A stretch of DNA of 64,000 nt from Bacteroidetes bacterium GWC2_46_850 (GCA_001768325.1 MENQ01000012.1:165525-229524), one strand, 5' to 3'. Counted from the first letter of the stretch, positions 53,155-62,589 are shown. Notes: generated by a model from the sequence alone, not told the origin. Numbers and translations are program-made.

Positions 53155-54717
53155 ATGAAACGACTCCCACCCAAAATTTTGATATTTTTCTTGTTTGCAG
53201 CTGTAACCGCGACGGTGAGCGCAACCCACATCACATCAGCCAACTTTCAGGATCCCGACTCTTTGGAACTTTTCCGGGATATTACCGATGTCAGCGGGCA
53301 AATTGAAAAACGTATCCTGTCGTCAGATCACCCGCAACAGGTGGATTTGCAGCAGCCAGTTGTTATTCCGCAGAATCAGGACAAGCTGCCCCCTGAAACC
53401 GTTATCGTTAAACCGCTGTTGCCGGCCTCGGACTCCGCTGCCTACAGGAATCCGCTGGATTCGTTGTATGTAAGAAAAGAAAACGGCACTTTACAACTAC
53501 CTGCAAGAACTTACAATTTCGATGCGATGCGGGGGCTCACCTTCCGCGACACCCTTATATACAATCCGTTGTTTCTGCCCATGATCTTTAACGGCAAGGT
53601 GCTTCCCCGAAATCTGTCATTCTATCCGCCGAAAGCGGAAACAGGCACCGGGTCACTCATCTCTTCCGATAAAACATTTGCACCCGCTTTGGCTCATGCC
53701 GATTTTGTGCAGCAGGTAAGAAAGGACTATTATATGGAGTTCCCCGACCGTATCCGGTATTCTGTTTTAAACTTTAGCGACCTCCCCCGCGTGGCCAGTG
53801 GCGATGAGATTGTGCGTGAGACATTCAATCCGTTTCGTGAATTATTGAAGTCGGAGACAACCTACTCACTCGAAGCGCCCGGCGTGGAAGTGGCAACGAT
53901 TAATCGGAAATATTGGGTGCGTTCAGGTGAGCATTCCTTTCAGTTCGCCCAGAACTATTTCTCTGAGAACTGGCATAAGGGAGGAACCAACAATCTGAAC
54001 TTCAACAGTTATCAGGTGCTCAGGGCAAACTACAACAAGGAGAAGGTTAAGTTTAACAATACGCTCGAATGGCGGTTGTCTGTTTTTAACGCACCGGACG
54101 ATACACTGCGGAGATATCGCATCGGAAACGACCTGATTCGTTATTACGGTGATTTTGGCGTGGATGCTTTCATGAAGCGTTGGTCCTACTCGATGAATGT
54201 GGAAGCGAAATCACAGTTGTTCAACTCCTATCCCCCCAACTCCGATGTGCTCCGCTCAGCATTTCTTGCACCGTTGTATGTGAATGCCGGTGTGGGTTTG
54301 AAGTTCAACCTCGACAAGCGTTCTGAGAAAGTACGGCATCGTCGCTTCAAGTGGGATCTATCCATTGCTCCCATCTCCATCAACTATAAATTCGTGGGAA
54401 ATGATTCGGTGAATGTGAAAAGATATGGTATCCCCGAAAATAAACGATCGGTGTTCGACGTTGGTTCTACCATCACTTCCATCATCAAATATGACATTAC
54501 CCGGTATATTACCTGGGACTCACGCCTGACCTATTTTACCAGTTATAAGAAGGTACTGTCGGAGTTTGAGAATAGCCTGAATATGGCGCTGAGCAACGCA
54601 TTCTCCACCCGAATTTATGTGAATATGCGCTTCGATGACGATGTGCCACCCCATCCCGATCTGAAATACTGGCAGTTCAACCAGACACTCAGTTTTGGGC
54701 TGAACTACAAGTGGTGA
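53155..54717 (+). CDS. DUF3078 family outer-membrane-associated protein
   Basis: 520 residues with a signal peptide (PKILIFFLFAAVTATVSA). A poorly ordered N-terminal 120 residues precede a beta-rich body with DUF3078 marks: GEHSFQFAQNYFSENWHKGGTNNLNFNSYQVLRANYNKEKVKFNNTLEWRLS, IGNDLIRYYGDFGVDAFMKRWSYSMNVEAKSQLF, FLAPLYVNAGVGLKFN, and a closing aromatic strand FNQTLSFGLNYKW. Alternating strands and the aromatic C-terminus suggest an outer-membrane beta-barrel. Function unknown. Monocistronic, ending 6 bp before the convergent fmt. Confidence 0.82.
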   Translation: MKRLPPKILIFFLFAAVTATVSATHITSANFQDPDSLELFRDITDVSGQIEKRILSSDHPQQVDLQQPVVIPQNQDKLPPETVIVKPLLPASDSAAYRNPLDSLYVRKENGTLQLPARTYNFDAMRGLTFRDTLIYNPLFLPMIFNGKVLPRNLSFYPPKAETGTGSLISSDKTFAPALAHADFVQQVRKDYYMEFPDRIRYSVLNFSDLPRVASGDEIVRETFNPFRELLKSETTYSLEAPGVEVATINRKYWVRSGEHSFQFAQNYFSENWHKGGTNNLNFNSYQVLRANYNKEKVKFNNTLEWRLSVFNAPDDTLRRYRIGNDLIRYYGDFGVDAFMKRWSYSMNVEAKSQLFNSYPPNSDVLRSAFLAPLYVNAGVGLKFNLDKRSEKVRHRRFKWDLSIAPISINYKFVGNDSVNVKRYGIPENKRSVFDVGSTITSIIKYDITRYITWDSRLTYFTSYKKVLSEFENSLNMALSNAFSTRIYVNMRFDDDVPPHPDLKYWQFNQTLSFGLNYKW

Positions 54718-54723
54718 CCCTGT

Positions 54724-55701
54724 TTATTTGAAAAAGGCATGCTCCGGGATAGAGTAACCCCGGAGAAAATCGACTGTTTTCAATCGTTTTTTACCGGACA
54801 TCTGTATGTCGGTGAGTCGGATGAATCCATCCTTTACTGCCACCTGAAGATATGTTTTGTTGTCGGTAACGAGGGTGCCCGGCTGGAGACCGTCGTTGCC
54901 TCCCTTCACTATTTCTCCCCCATACAACTTAAAACGGATCGCTTCTGCCGCACCATCCGTGAACATTTCCGTCCATGCGGTGGGGTAAGGGGAGAGGCCG
55001 CGAATAAAATTGTAAATATCTCTGGTTGTATTATGCCAGTTCACACGGCATGTCTCTGTGAATATCTTGGGGGCAGACTTTAATGCCGGGTCATTTTCTG
55101 TCAGATTCTCTTGGGGAATGGTTGTCACGTCGCCCTGTATGATGGTATCGACTGTTTTCAGGACCAGTTGCGCACCCATGACCATCAGCCGGTCGTGTAG
55201 CGTCTCCGCGCTGTCCTCCTCATGGATTGGAGTCTTTTCCCGGAAGATAATCTGACCGGTATCTATTTCATGAGAGAGAAAGAAGGTGGTTACGCCGGTT
55301 TCCTTCTCCCCATTAATGAGCGCCCAGTTGATGGGGGCGGCGCCCCGGTACTGAGGAAGCAACGATGCGTGCAGATTAAATGTTCCTCCGGGGGGCATGG
55401 CCCATACTACCTCGGGTAGCATCCGGAAGGCCACCACCACCTGTATGTCGGCTTGTAACATTTTCAACTCATGCAGAAAGGTTTTCTCTTTCAGCTTTTC
55501 GGGTTGCAACACTTTTAATCCCTGCTGCAGGGCATACAACTTCACTGCCGAGGGTTGCAGCTTGTATCCCCTTCCCGCAGGTTTGTCGGGCATGGTGACA
55601 ACACCCACCACATTGTATTGATTTTCGACGAGTGCTTTCAGCGACTCAACCGCAAACTCCGGTGTGCCCATGAATACTATACGCAATGTTTTCTTTTCCA
55701 T
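54724..55701 (-). CDS. fmt: Methionyl-tRNA formyltransferase
   Basis: 325 residues. RIVFMGTPEFAVESLKALVE start, the N-terminal transformylase with catalytic NLHASLLPQYRGAAPINWALINGE, TTFFLSHEIDTGQI, and the C-terminal OB-like domain (NFIRGLSPYPTAWTEMF, KLYGGEIV). It formylates initiator Met-tRNA using 10-formyl-tetrahydrofolate. Last gene of the recR-to-fmt operon, 14 bp after the ClC gene. Confidence 0.97.
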   Translation of the reverse strand: MEKKTLRIVFMGTPEFAVESLKALVENQYNVVGVVTMPDKPAGRGYKLQPSAVKLYALQQGLKVLQPEKLKEKTFLHELKMLQADIQVVVAFRMLPEVVWAMPPGGTFNLHASLLPQYRGAAPINWALINGEKETGVTTFFLSHEIDTGQIIFREKTPIHEEDSAETLHDRLMVMGAQLVLKTVDTIIQGDVTTIPQENLTENDPALKSAPKIFTETCRVNWHNTTRDIYNFIRGLSPYPTAWTEMFTDGAAEAIRFKLYGGEIVKGGNDGLQPGTLVTDNKTYLQVAVKDGFIRLTDIQMSGKKRLKTVDFLRGYSIPEHAFFK

Positions 55702-55715
55702 ATTTACATAGTATG

Positions 55716-57506
55716 TTAATTGTCGGTGTCTGAATAATTTTCCACCAGTACCTCCCTGTAGGAGTTAAATACCGACGATTGGGATAAAATACCCTGGTAA
55801 ACACCCTTGTCATCCACTACCGGCAGGTTCCATGCTTTCGTGTTTTCGAACATATTCATCACCTCTTCCATACTGGAATTGATGGAAACCTTTGCCGGAG
55901 CACCCACCATGAATTTATCCACGGTGAATCGGTCATACAGTTCCGGCCTGAACATGATGTTGCGAATATCGTTCATCATGACCAGACCGAGGAGTATCCC
56001 GTTGTTATTTACTACCGGAAAGATATTCCGGTTGCTGGATGAAATTACTTTGACCATTTCACCCAGTGTCATGTTGGGTGTCACCGTGGGGATATCTTTT
56101 TCCAGCAGGTCATCGATCTTCAAAAATGTGAGGACCGCCTTATCCTTGTGGTGCGTAATCAGTTTTCCTTTTTTTGCAAGCCGTATTGCATAGATGCTGT
56201 GTTTCTCAAACACCAGGATGGTTCCGTATGATACCAGCGACACGATCATCAGGGGGAGAAACAGTTCATAGCCCCCGGTCAGTTCGGCGATGAGGAAGGT
56301 GCCGGTGAGTGGCGCGTGCATCACACCGGCCATCACGCCGGCCATGCCCATCAGTGCGAAGTTCTCCTGGGGCAGGAAAGTGGAATAACCCAGCTGATTG
56401 AGCGTGTAGGAAAAGATGAATCCGGCAATGCAACCCAAAAACAGAGTGGGGGCAAATACCCCGCCGGTACCACCTCCTCCGTTGGTGGCACTGGTGGCAA
56501 AAACCTTGAAAAGAAGTACCAGTGATAGAAAAACGATGATTGCCCAGCGGCTTTCGAGGTTGTAAAAAAAACTCTCGTTGGTGAGCGAGCGGAAAGAGTC
56601 GCCCCCGGCGAGCAATGTCTCGATGGTGTTGTACCCTTCGCCAAAAAGCGGTGGAAAGAAGAAGATCAACAGACTGAGCATCACTCCTCCCAATACAAAC
56701 CGTTTCCAGTTGGACAAACTGTGAAATATTCCTTCACACCAGCTCATGGTGCGTATTACATACAGAGAGATAAATCCACAGAGGATACCCAGTAAGATCA
56801 CATAGGGAATGCGATTGAGTGAAAATGGCTCAACCTGGGAGAACGCAAACATGGCATCCATGCCGTTGAGGAGATAAGACACAGTGGTAGCCGTAACGGC
56901 GGTCACCAGCAAGGGAAGGATGGATGACATGGTGAGATCGAGTAGCAGCACCTCTATCACAAAAAGAATGCCCGCCACGGGAGCCTTGAATATGCCGGCG
57001 ATGGCTCCTGCTGCGCCGCAGCCGACCAGGATCATCAGGCTGTGTTGTTCCAGCCTGAAGAACCTTCCCAGGTTGGAGCCAATGGCAGAGCCGGTGAGGA
57101 CGATGGGTGCTTCCGCGCCCACTGAACCGCCAAATCCGATGGTGACGGAGCTGGCCACGAGCGATGAGTGCATGTTGTGAGGCTTGATGCGGCTTTTGCG
57201 CTGGGATATGGAAAAAAGAATCTTGGTCACGCCATGGCTGATGTCGTCTTTCACCACATATTTCACATACAACCCGGCAATAAGGATACCCACAATGGGT
57301 AAAAGCAGGTAAGAGAAATTGAGATTGTCGCGACTGAAGTTTTCGGTGAGGAAGACCTGTAGGAAATGGATGGATATCTTTAGTATATAGGCCGCCAGGG
57401 CTGTCAGTATCCCCACCAGAAAACAGACAAAAAGAAGAAAATGGCGTTCTTTAATGTGTGCATCACGCCAAAGCAGAAACCGGTCATGTATCTCTTTCAA
57501 TTGCAT
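55716..57506 (-). CDS. ClC-family chloride channel/antiporter with two CBS domains
   Basis: 596 residues. About ten membrane helices to residue 430, with ClC pore motifs: GGSVGAEAPIVLTGSAIGS holding the gating-type glutamate, and GGGGTGGVFAPTLFLG. The cytoplasmic C-terminus has two CBS domains (about 470-525 and 535-590: DIPTVTPNMTLGEMVKVISSSNRNIFPVVNNNGILLGLVMMND; KVSINSSMEEVMNMFENTKAWNLPVVDDKGVYQGILS), which often bind adenine nucleotides. The first pore motif is GAEAP rather than GREGP. Between fmt and the threonylcarbamoyl-AMP synthase gene. Confidence 0.93.
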   Translation of the reverse strand: MQLKEIHDRFLLWRDAHIKERHFLLFVCFLVGILTALAAYILKISIHFLQVFLTENFSRDNLNFSYLLLPIVGILIAGLYVKYVVKDDISHGVTKILFSISQRKSRIKPHNMHSSLVASSVTIGFGGSVGAEAPIVLTGSAIGSNLGRFFRLEQHSLMILVGCGAAGAIAGIFKAPVAGILFVIEVLLLDLTMSSILPLLVTAVTATTVSYLLNGMDAMFAFSQVEPFSLNRIPYVILLGILCGFISLYVIRTMSWCEGIFHSLSNWKRFVLGGVMLSLLIFFFPPLFGEGYNTIETLLAGGDSFRSLTNESFFYNLESRWAIIVFLSLVLLFKVFATSATNGGGGTGGVFAPTLFLGCIAGFIFSYTLNQLGYSTFLPQENFALMGMAGVMAGVMHAPLTGTFLIAELTGGYELFLPLMIVSLVSYGTILVFEKHSIYAIRLAKKGKLITHHKDKAVLTFLKIDDLLEKDIPTVTPNMTLGEMVKVISSSNRNIFPVVNNNGILLGLVMMNDIRNIMFRPELYDRFTVDKFMVGAPAKVSINSSMEEVMNMFENTKAWNLPVVDDKGVYQGILSQSSVFNSYREVLVENYSDTDN

Positions 57507-57543
57507 CGTTTATACCTTCTGTGGACAAAGATAATAAAATTCT

Positions 57544-58149
57544 TTACTTTCGGATGATGTGAATGGTCCCGTCTTTCTCCAGCTTCACGATGCCGGAAGG
57601 TTTTGCCGGTGTTGCCTCTTTTTGGCGGTAGGTTACAATATAGTCGACTCCGTTTTTTATCTTCCCCGCGATCTGTGAAAAGCGATCCGGCGCTGGTTCA
57701 CCGCTCACGTTGGCCGAGGTGGAAACTATGGGTTTACGATACTGACGGCATAACTCCCGTGAAAAAGTTTCAGCGGTGATGCGTATGCCAATGCTGCCGT
57801 CGGCGGCCGTCAGGTTAGACGCCAGGTTTTTGGCGCCCTCGTAGATGATGGTGAGCGGCTTGTCGGTCAATTCTATCAGATCCCACGCTATATCGGGCAC
57901 CTCCTTCACATAGGCCTGTAGTTTGGCCGGATTATCGAGCAATACCAGCATCGATTTGCTGTCGCTGCGTTGCTTCAGTTCATACACGCGTTGTACAGCT
58001 TCTTCATTGGTGGCATCGCAGCCAATCCCCCAGATGGTGTCGGTGGGATAGAGAATGATTCCGCCGTTTTTCATGATCTCACAAGCTTTTTTGATATCCT
58101 CCTGCATATATATTTTTTTATTTTCTGTTCTCTGCGGCATGTCGATCAT
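57544..58149 (-). CDS. L-threonylcarbamoyladenylate synthase (Sua5/YrdC/YciO family)
   Basis: 201 residues from the ATG at 58149, which forms an ATGA overlap with the acetyltransferase gene; a start at 58170 is less likely. SUA5/YrdC signature: GGIILYPTDTIWGIGCDATNEEAVQRVYELKQR, KSMLVLLDN, PLTIIYEGAKNLA, GSIGIRI and the PIVSTSANVSGEPAPDRFSQI motif. It makes threonylcarbamoyl-AMP for t6A at position 37 of ANN-decoding tRNAs. The C-terminal Sua5 domain is absent, as in YrdC-type proteins. If a second paralogue exists elsewhere, this one could be YciO-like. Confidence 0.88.
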   Translation of the reverse strand: MIDMPQRTENKKIYMQEDIKKACEIMKNGGIILYPTDTIWGIGCDATNEEAVQRVYELKQRSDSKSMLVLLDNPAKLQAYVKEVPDIAWDLIELTDKPLTIIYEGAKNLASNLTAADGSIGIRITAETFSRELCRQYRKPIVSTSANVSGEPAPDRFSQIAGKIKNGVDYIVTYRQKEATPAKPSGIVKLEKDGTIHIIRK

Positions 58150-58676
58150 GTCTTTCTGATTCTCTGCCATAGCTGTACGTCTTCAAATCGGTCTGCCCGG
58201 GAGAGCCATTCCCGCAAGATGCCTGCCGGGAGATAGCCCGCTTTTTTGAATAACTGTCTGCTCGCCTGGTTTTTCTCCGGGACAAGGGCATAAAGCTGGT
58301 GGAGTGAGAGGAAACCAAAAGCATATTCCTCCAGCAACAACAATGACTGCAGCCCGTAGCCCCTTTTTCGTTGATCATCATCGATGAGGATGCCCACACC
58401 TGCTCTCCGGTGGAAGGGGTCAAAGTCGTAGAGATCGGCCATGCCGATCACTGTTTCAGATTGCCGCAGCAGGACCATCAACCGCATCTGTTTATCGGCA
58501 TAGATATCCTGTTTCGATTCGGAAAGATACTGCCTGAGGCTGAAACGGGAATAAGGGGCGGTGGCATTGCCGTATTCCCACAAACGGGTGTCATTTTCCC
58601 ACTTGTAAAGCAGTTCCAGATCCTCCGGTTCTGGCGCACGCAACAGAAGCTCTTTATTTTCCAGTAGTTTATTCAT
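58146..58676 (-). CDS. GNAT-family N-acetyltransferase
   Basis: 176 residues from the ATG at 58676 ([29 protein letters not shown]). GNAT core: ETVIGMADLYDFDPFHRRAGVGILIDDDQRKRGYGLQSLLLLEEYAF with the acetyl-CoA loop RKRGYG, and the closing VPEKNQASRQLFKKAGYLPAGILREWLSR. It resembles RimJ/RimL or SpeG-like enzymes; the substrate (protein N-terminus, polyamine or small molecule) is unknown. It overlaps both neighbours and is part of the recR operon. Confidence 0.85.
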   Translation of the reverse strand: MNKLLENKELLLRAPEPEDLELLYKWENDTRLWEYGNATAPYSRFSLRQYLSESKQDIYADKQMRLMVLLRQSETVIGMADLYDFDPFHRRAGVGILIDDDQRKRGYGLQSLLLLEEYAFGFLSLHQLYALVPEKNQASRQLFKKAGYLPAGILREWLSRADRFEDVQLWQRIRKT

Positions 58677-59160
58677 CTTCCAATGGTTCCTGGGGTTCAT
58701 GCATGATCGGTTGCCCGGGATCGGGCAGCTCCGAGAGGCCTGTCAGTTCCACCAAAGAGGGTCGGCAAAACAAAAATATAATGAAAAGCACGATGGTGAA
58801 CCACATGAAATTACTGTTGCGTGAGAGGCCCAGCAATGCGATATTCATCAGTGTGACTGCGCTGAGAGTATAAAGACGCAGATAAAATAATTTTTTATAT
58901 TTTGTCGTTGCTTCAATGGCCTTCAGGGGGCGGGGAATCTTTTTCAGCCGATCGGCAAAAAGCTTTAGTGATAATGGGATAGCAATGATGGTGATCATGA
59001 TGGCATATCGTTCCATGGTGACACCCACAGACAGAAAGTTCTCAGAGATGGGGATGATCCGTAACAGTACCAACAGAAACAACAGGGCAAGGGAAATCAT
59101 ATTTCCGTATAGATGCCGGCTTAAATTAAGAATGATACGTTCGTCGGCTGTTCTTTTCAT
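58669..59160 (-). CDS. Four-helix membrane protein of unknown function
   Basis: 163 residues. Four transmembrane helices at about 20-38, 48-66, 92-110 and 116-134. The loop between the second and third is basic ([30 protein letters not shown]), indicating a cytoplasmic side, and the C-terminus is acidic (PQEPLEDE). I do not recognise a family. It overlaps recR by 4 bp (ATGA) and the acetyltransferase gene by 8 bp, so it is strictly coupled to both; this recR-linked location is the only clue. Confidence 0.7.
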   Translation of the reverse strand: MKRTADERIILNLSRHLYGNMISLALLFLLVLLRIIPISENFLSVGVTMERYAIMITIIAIPLSLKLFADRLKKIPRPLKAIEATTKYKKLFYLRLYTLSAVTLMNIALLGLSRNSNFMWFTIVLFIIFLFCRPSLVELTGLSELPDPGQPIMHEPQEPLEDE

Positions 59161-59789
59161 CTCGACAATAATTTATAAGATTCGTCAAAAGGGGTCCTGT
59201 TTAGTATGGAACGTCCCAGTGTCACCTCATCGGCATATTCAATTTCATCGCCAATGGAAACACCACGTGCAATGATGCTCACTTTCACCGGATAATGTTG
59301 CAGCTTGCGGAATATGTAGAAGTTGGTGGTGTCACCCTCCATGGTAGCACTCAGCGCCAGAATAACCTCTCTGATGCCGCCTGCTTTCACCCGCTCCTCG
59401 AGGCTGGCAATTTCCAGGTTCGACGGGCCGATACCGTCAATGGGTGAGATGATGCCACCCAGCACATGATATAATCCGTTAAACTGTACGGTTTTCTCAA
59501 TGGCCATCACCTCCTTGATGTTTTCCACGACGCATATCACCGAGTTGTCACGGGTTTTATCAGCACAGATGCCGCATAGGTCCGTATCGGAGATATTGTG
59601 ACAGCAGGCACAGTATTTTACTTCCTGTTTCAGCCTGAGCACACTTTCGGTGAAGCGTGTCACATTTTCTTCTTCCTGGCGTAACAGGTGCAGTACCAGT
59701 CGCAGGGCTGATTTTCTGCCTATTCCCGGGAGTCTGGCAAATTCGTTCACTGCATTTTCGAGCAGAGTAGATGGATAGGGGCTGTTCAT
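59157..59789 (-). CDS. recR: Recombination protein RecR
   Basis: 210 residues. Helix-hairpin-helix region [20 protein letters not shown], the four-cysteine zinc finger (CACC ... CGIC), and the Toprim domain ([47 protein letters not shown]). RecR with RecF/RecO loads RecA at gaps. First gene of a minus-strand operon that runs through the membrane protein, acetyltransferase, threonylcarbamoyl-AMP synthase, ClC and fmt; a near-consensus promoter lies upstream. Confidence 0.97.
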   Translation of the reverse strand: MNSPYPSTLLENAVNEFARLPGIGRKSALRLVLHLLRQEEENVTRFTESVLRLKQEVKYCACCHNISDTDLCGICADKTRDNSVICVVENIKEVMAIEKTVQFNGLYHVLGGIISPIDGIGPSNLEIASLEERVKAGGIREVILALSATMEGDTTNFYIFRKLQHYPVKVSIIARGVSIGDEIEYADEVTLGRSILNRTPFDESYKLLSR

Positions 59790-59879
59790 TGTTTACAATC
59801 TTTTGTGCAGCAGGACGATAATGAACGCCGGGCAGCGTGCAGGGTTGCAGGTAAATTACCGGGAGTATCTTATCTTACG

Positions 59880-59911
59880 CAAAGATACGATGAATCGGTT
59901 TACCCGACAAA
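59880..59911 (-). promoter_or_regulatory. Promoter of recR operon
   Basis: On the minus strand TTTG (plus CAAA, 59908-59911) and TATCTTTG (plus 59880-59887) with 20-bp spacing, a near-ideal Bacteroidota promoter. The leader to the recR ATG would be about 85 nt. The 305-bp space 59790-60094 also holds the serA promoter on the other strand. Confidence 0.75.
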
Positions 59912-60042
59912 TTCTTTTAAATTGTAAAAGAAGGCCCTCACAGGTGCTTTGGCATTCAAAGATTAACCCTTGTTTCTGATTTAAATTAAAATCCTACGGC
60001 ATTTTTTTACGTCGATTTCGTGTTTTGTTTGATATAAGTTTG

Positions 60043-60050
60043 TAATTTTG
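60043..60050 (+). promoter_or_regulatory. -7 box of serA
   Basis: TAATTTTG (60043-60050), TAnnTTTG form, with TTTG 15 bp before it, which is shorter than the usual spacing of 19-20. The serA ATG is 44 bp downstream. Confidence 0.5.
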
Positions 60051-60094
60051 TGGCTCTATAAATTTGGGTGAATTTTTTAAAAAAAGAGGAAAAT

Positions 60095-61021
60095 ATGAAG
60101 GTACTTTTAGCAACAAGTAAACCATTTGCCGTGCAGGCTGTACAAAGAATACAGAAAATTATTGAATCAGCGGGTCATTCATTCACCAAGCTGGAAAATT
60201 ATACTGACAAGGCTCAATTACTTGATGCTGTAAGAGATATGGATGCAGTTATCATACGAAGCGATCTGATCGATCAGGAAGTGATGGATGCTGCTTCCAA
60301 CCTGAAAATTGTGGTCAGAGCGGGTGCAGGTTATGATAATGTGGATCTGGAGGTGGCTACCGCTCACAATATCTGCGTAATGAACACGCCGGGTCAAAAT
60401 GCCAACGCCGTAGCTGAACTTGTATTCGGGATGATCATTTTTATGCAGCGCAATCGCTTCGACGGTTCGGTGGGACGTGAGATCAAAGACCGCAAGCTCG
60501 GCCTGTACGCCTTTGGTAACGTAGCAAAAATGGTAGCAAAAATTGCGCGTGGCTTCGATATGCCCGTGTATGCCTACTCCCCCACACTTACACATGACGA
60601 CCTGCGAAAGGAAGGTGAGTATGGTGTGATTGCCGCATACAGTAATATTGAGCTGTTTCAGAGCAGCGACTTTATTTCTCTGCATATGCCCTTGCTGGAC
60701 GAAACACGCGACTGCGTGAATTACAAACTCCTCTCTTACATGCCCGAGGACGGTATGCTGATTAACACCGCACGTAAAGAACTTCTGGTGGAAGAAGATC
60801 TGATCCGTCTTATGGAGGAACGTCCCCTGTTTCAATATGCCACCGATGTGAAGCCGGACAGACACGAGGAGTTTCTGGCTAAGTTTCCGAATCGTTATTT
60901 TGCAACACCCAGGAAATCTGGAGCACAGACCACGGATGCCAACATCAATTCGGGCCTGGCTGCTGCCAAACAGATCGTCGCTTTCTTCAATAACGGCGAT
61001 GAGTGTTATCGGGTGAATTAG
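60095..61021 (+). CDS. serA: D-3-phosphoglycerate dehydrogenase, short form
   Basis: 308 residues from the ATG at 60095, preceded by AAAGAGGA as ribosome site; an upstream GTG at 60068 is rejected. D-isomer 2-hydroxyacid dehydrogenase: VVRAGAGYDNVD, NAVAELVFGMIIF, a Rossmann stretch LYAFGNVAKMVAKIARGF in which two glycines of GxGxxG are alanines, NTARKELLVEEDL and a late active-site region. There is no ACT domain. Bacteroidales relatives also show AYGNVG here, so the change is family-like. It begins serine synthesis; serC follows. Confidence 0.88.
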   Translation: MKVLLATSKPFAVQAVQRIQKIIESAGHSFTKLENYTDKAQLLDAVRDMDAVIIRSDLIDQEVMDAASNLKIVVRAGAGYDNVDLEVATAHNICVMNTPGQNANAVAELVFGMIIFMQRNRFDGSVGREIKDRKLGLYAFGNVAKMVAKIARGFDMPVYAYSPTLTHDDLRKEGEYGVIAAYSNIELFQSSDFISLHMPLLDETRDCVNYKLLSYMPEDGMLINTARKELLVEEDLIRLMEERPLFQYATDVKPDRHEEFLAKFPNRYFATPRKSGAQTTDANINSGLAAAKQIVAFFNNGDECYRVN

Positions 61022-61024
61022 GGA

Positions 61025-61105
61025 TCAGGGATCAGCTTTAGTCGTGGAATGTTGTTAAGGGCAGCGGTTTGGAAGTTAGCTTTCAGGGATCAGTTATTTA
61101 GTCGG
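61025..61105. repeat. TCAGC heptads plus GGGCAGCGG tail, copy 4
   Basis: In the serA-serC spacer: TCAGGGA, TCAGCTT (61025-61038), then TAAGGGCAGCGGTTT (61056-61070), identical to 23021-23035, then further TCAGG and TTAGTCGG pieces. Together with copy 3 this defines a dispersed intergenic element. Confidence 0.75.
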
Positions 61106-61136
61106 TTTTTTACATCAGAATTTAATTATAATCAAT

Positions 61137-62216
61137 ATGAAGAAGTACAATTTCAATGCAGGGCCGTGTGTGTTGCCCCGCCCCGCAGTAGAATCAGCCA
61201 TTGAAGCAATACGCGATTTCGACAATACCGGCATTGGTATTCTCGAAATATCCCACCGTACGCCTGGCTGGGAACGAATCATGAAAGAGACTGCCGACTT
61301 ATGGAAAGAGCTGCTTAATATCCCCGACAACTATCGGGTTCTCCTGTTGGGCGGCGGTGCCAGCACCCAGTTTTTTGAAGTTCCTGCCAACCTGATGCAA
61401 AAGAAGGCTGCTTACCTGCAGACCGGTGTTTGGGCCAAGAAGGCCATCAAAGAGGCTAAATTCTACGGCGAAGTGGAAGTTGTAGCATCCTCGGAAGATA
61501 AAAACTATTCCTATATTCCGAAAGGATTTACCATCCCGGCCGATGCAGATTATTTTCATATCACCACCAACAACACCATTTACGGAACTGAGCTGCACGA
61601 AGATATCGACAGCCCCGTGCCCCTGGTAGCCGATATGTCTTCCGATATCATGAGCCGCCCGGTGGATGTGTCCAAATATGGCATCATCTACGGAGGTGCA
61701 CAAAAAAATGTGGGACCCGCCGGTGTTGCCTTTGTGATTGTCAGAGAAGATATTCTCGGAAAGCTCGATCGTCCGCTGCAGACCATGGTGGATTACCGTA
61801 CACACATTGGAGGTGCCGAAAAAGACCGCTCCATGTTCAACACACCTCCCGTTTTTTCGATCTTCGTCATGCACGAAACCCTGAAATGGGTGAAAGAACT
61901 GGGTGGCTTGGAAGCGATGCACAAAATGAACAAGGAGAAAGCAGGACTGCTCTACAACGAAATAGACCGCAACAAACTCTTCGTGGGAACCGCTGCCAAG
62001 GAAGATCGTTCTATCATGAACGTCTGCTTCGTGATGAACGAAGAATATAAAGACAAAGAAGCTGCATTTCTCGAATTTGCGAAGGAGAGAGGTATGGTGG
62101 GTATCAAGGGGCACCGTTCCGTAGGCGGTTTCCGGGCATCTATCTACAACGCCTGCCCGCTTGAGGCTGTGGAGGCACTGATTCAATGCATGCAGGATTT
62201 TGAAAAGCAAAATTAA
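61137..62216 (+). CDS. serC: Phosphoserine aminotransferase
   Basis: 359 residues. SerC features: [48 protein letters not shown], the PLP lysine Lys190 in [11 protein letters not shown], and the C-terminal [24 protein letters not shown]. It makes 3-phosphoserine, whose dephosphorylated product is serine. O-phosphoserine is also the presumed substrate of the cysteate-synthase-like enzyme at 23052-24380. It follows serA by 115 bp and ends at a strong terminator. Confidence 0.97.
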   Translation: MKKYNFNAGPCVLPRPAVESAIEAIRDFDNTGIGILEISHRTPGWERIMKETADLWKELLNIPDNYRVLLLGGGASTQFFEVPANLMQKKAAYLQTGVWAKKAIKEAKFYGEVEVVASSEDKNYSYIPKGFTIPADADYFHITTNNTIYGTELHEDIDSPVPLVADMSSDIMSRPVDVSKYGIIYGGAQKNVGPAGVAFVIVREDILGKLDRPLQTMVDYRTHIGGAEKDRSMFNTPPVFSIFVMHETLKWVKELGGLEAMHKMNKEKAGLLYNEIDRNKLFVGTAAKEDRSIMNVCFVMNEEYKDKEAAFLEFAKERGMVGIKGHRSVGGFRASIYNACPLEAVEALIQCMQDFEKQN

Positions 62217-62234
62217 ATTTCTCTATAGATCAAG

Positions 62235-62275
62235 AGAGGTGGGATCAGACAATGAATCCCACCTCTTTTGTTTTT
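62235..62275 (+). terminator. Intrinsic terminator after serC
   Basis: AGAGGTGGGAT (62235-62245) pairs with ATCCCACCTCT (62256-62266) across a 10-nt loop, followed by TTTTGTTTTT. An 11-bp perfect stem 19 bp beyond the serC stop. Confidence 0.9.
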
Positions 62276-62374
62276 AGCTACTTTAACGCAGCGGCATGAA
62301 CCTTTTTCATTCTCAAAGCCTTATTCTTTGTGTATAACATAATGCATGTTTGTATTAATCAAAACCTTTATAGA

Positions 62375-62573
62375 ATGAAACAGAACTTTTTTAGAGTTTT
62401 TGCTGTGGCAATGTTATTGCCGGTTGCATTTATCGGCTGTGAACAAAACGACGATCTGGAAGGAATCGATTCGAAAAAGTGAGCACGGTGAGCAGTCACC
62501 GAACTATCAGTTGGGCAAGAAAATTTGGGAGCGACTCGATGATATAATCGACTGCGATTTCGATGATGATTGA
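62375..62573 (+). pseudogene. Small lipoprotein, frameshifted at an A-run
   Basis: An ATG at 62375 opens a 35-residue frame with a clear lipoprotein leader (VFAVAMLLPVAFIGCEQNDD, Cys22) ending at TGA 62480. Right after a five-A run (near 62474-62478), another frame continues with plausible acidic sequence (SEHGEQSPNYQLGKKIWERLDDIIDCDFDDD) to a stop at 62571-62573. Removal of one A would fuse both into a protein of about 65 residues. The terminator 17 bp later fits a gene ending there. So this is a small lipoprotein gene broken by one base, either real or a sequencing error. Function unknown. Confidence 0.55.
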
Positions 62574-62589
62574 TGAATAATTATTCTCT

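Noticed and set aside
61299..62210. Antisense frame of 303 codons over serC
   Set aside because: serC is certain on the plus strand; the antisense translation shows no family motif and has no promoter or ribosome site.
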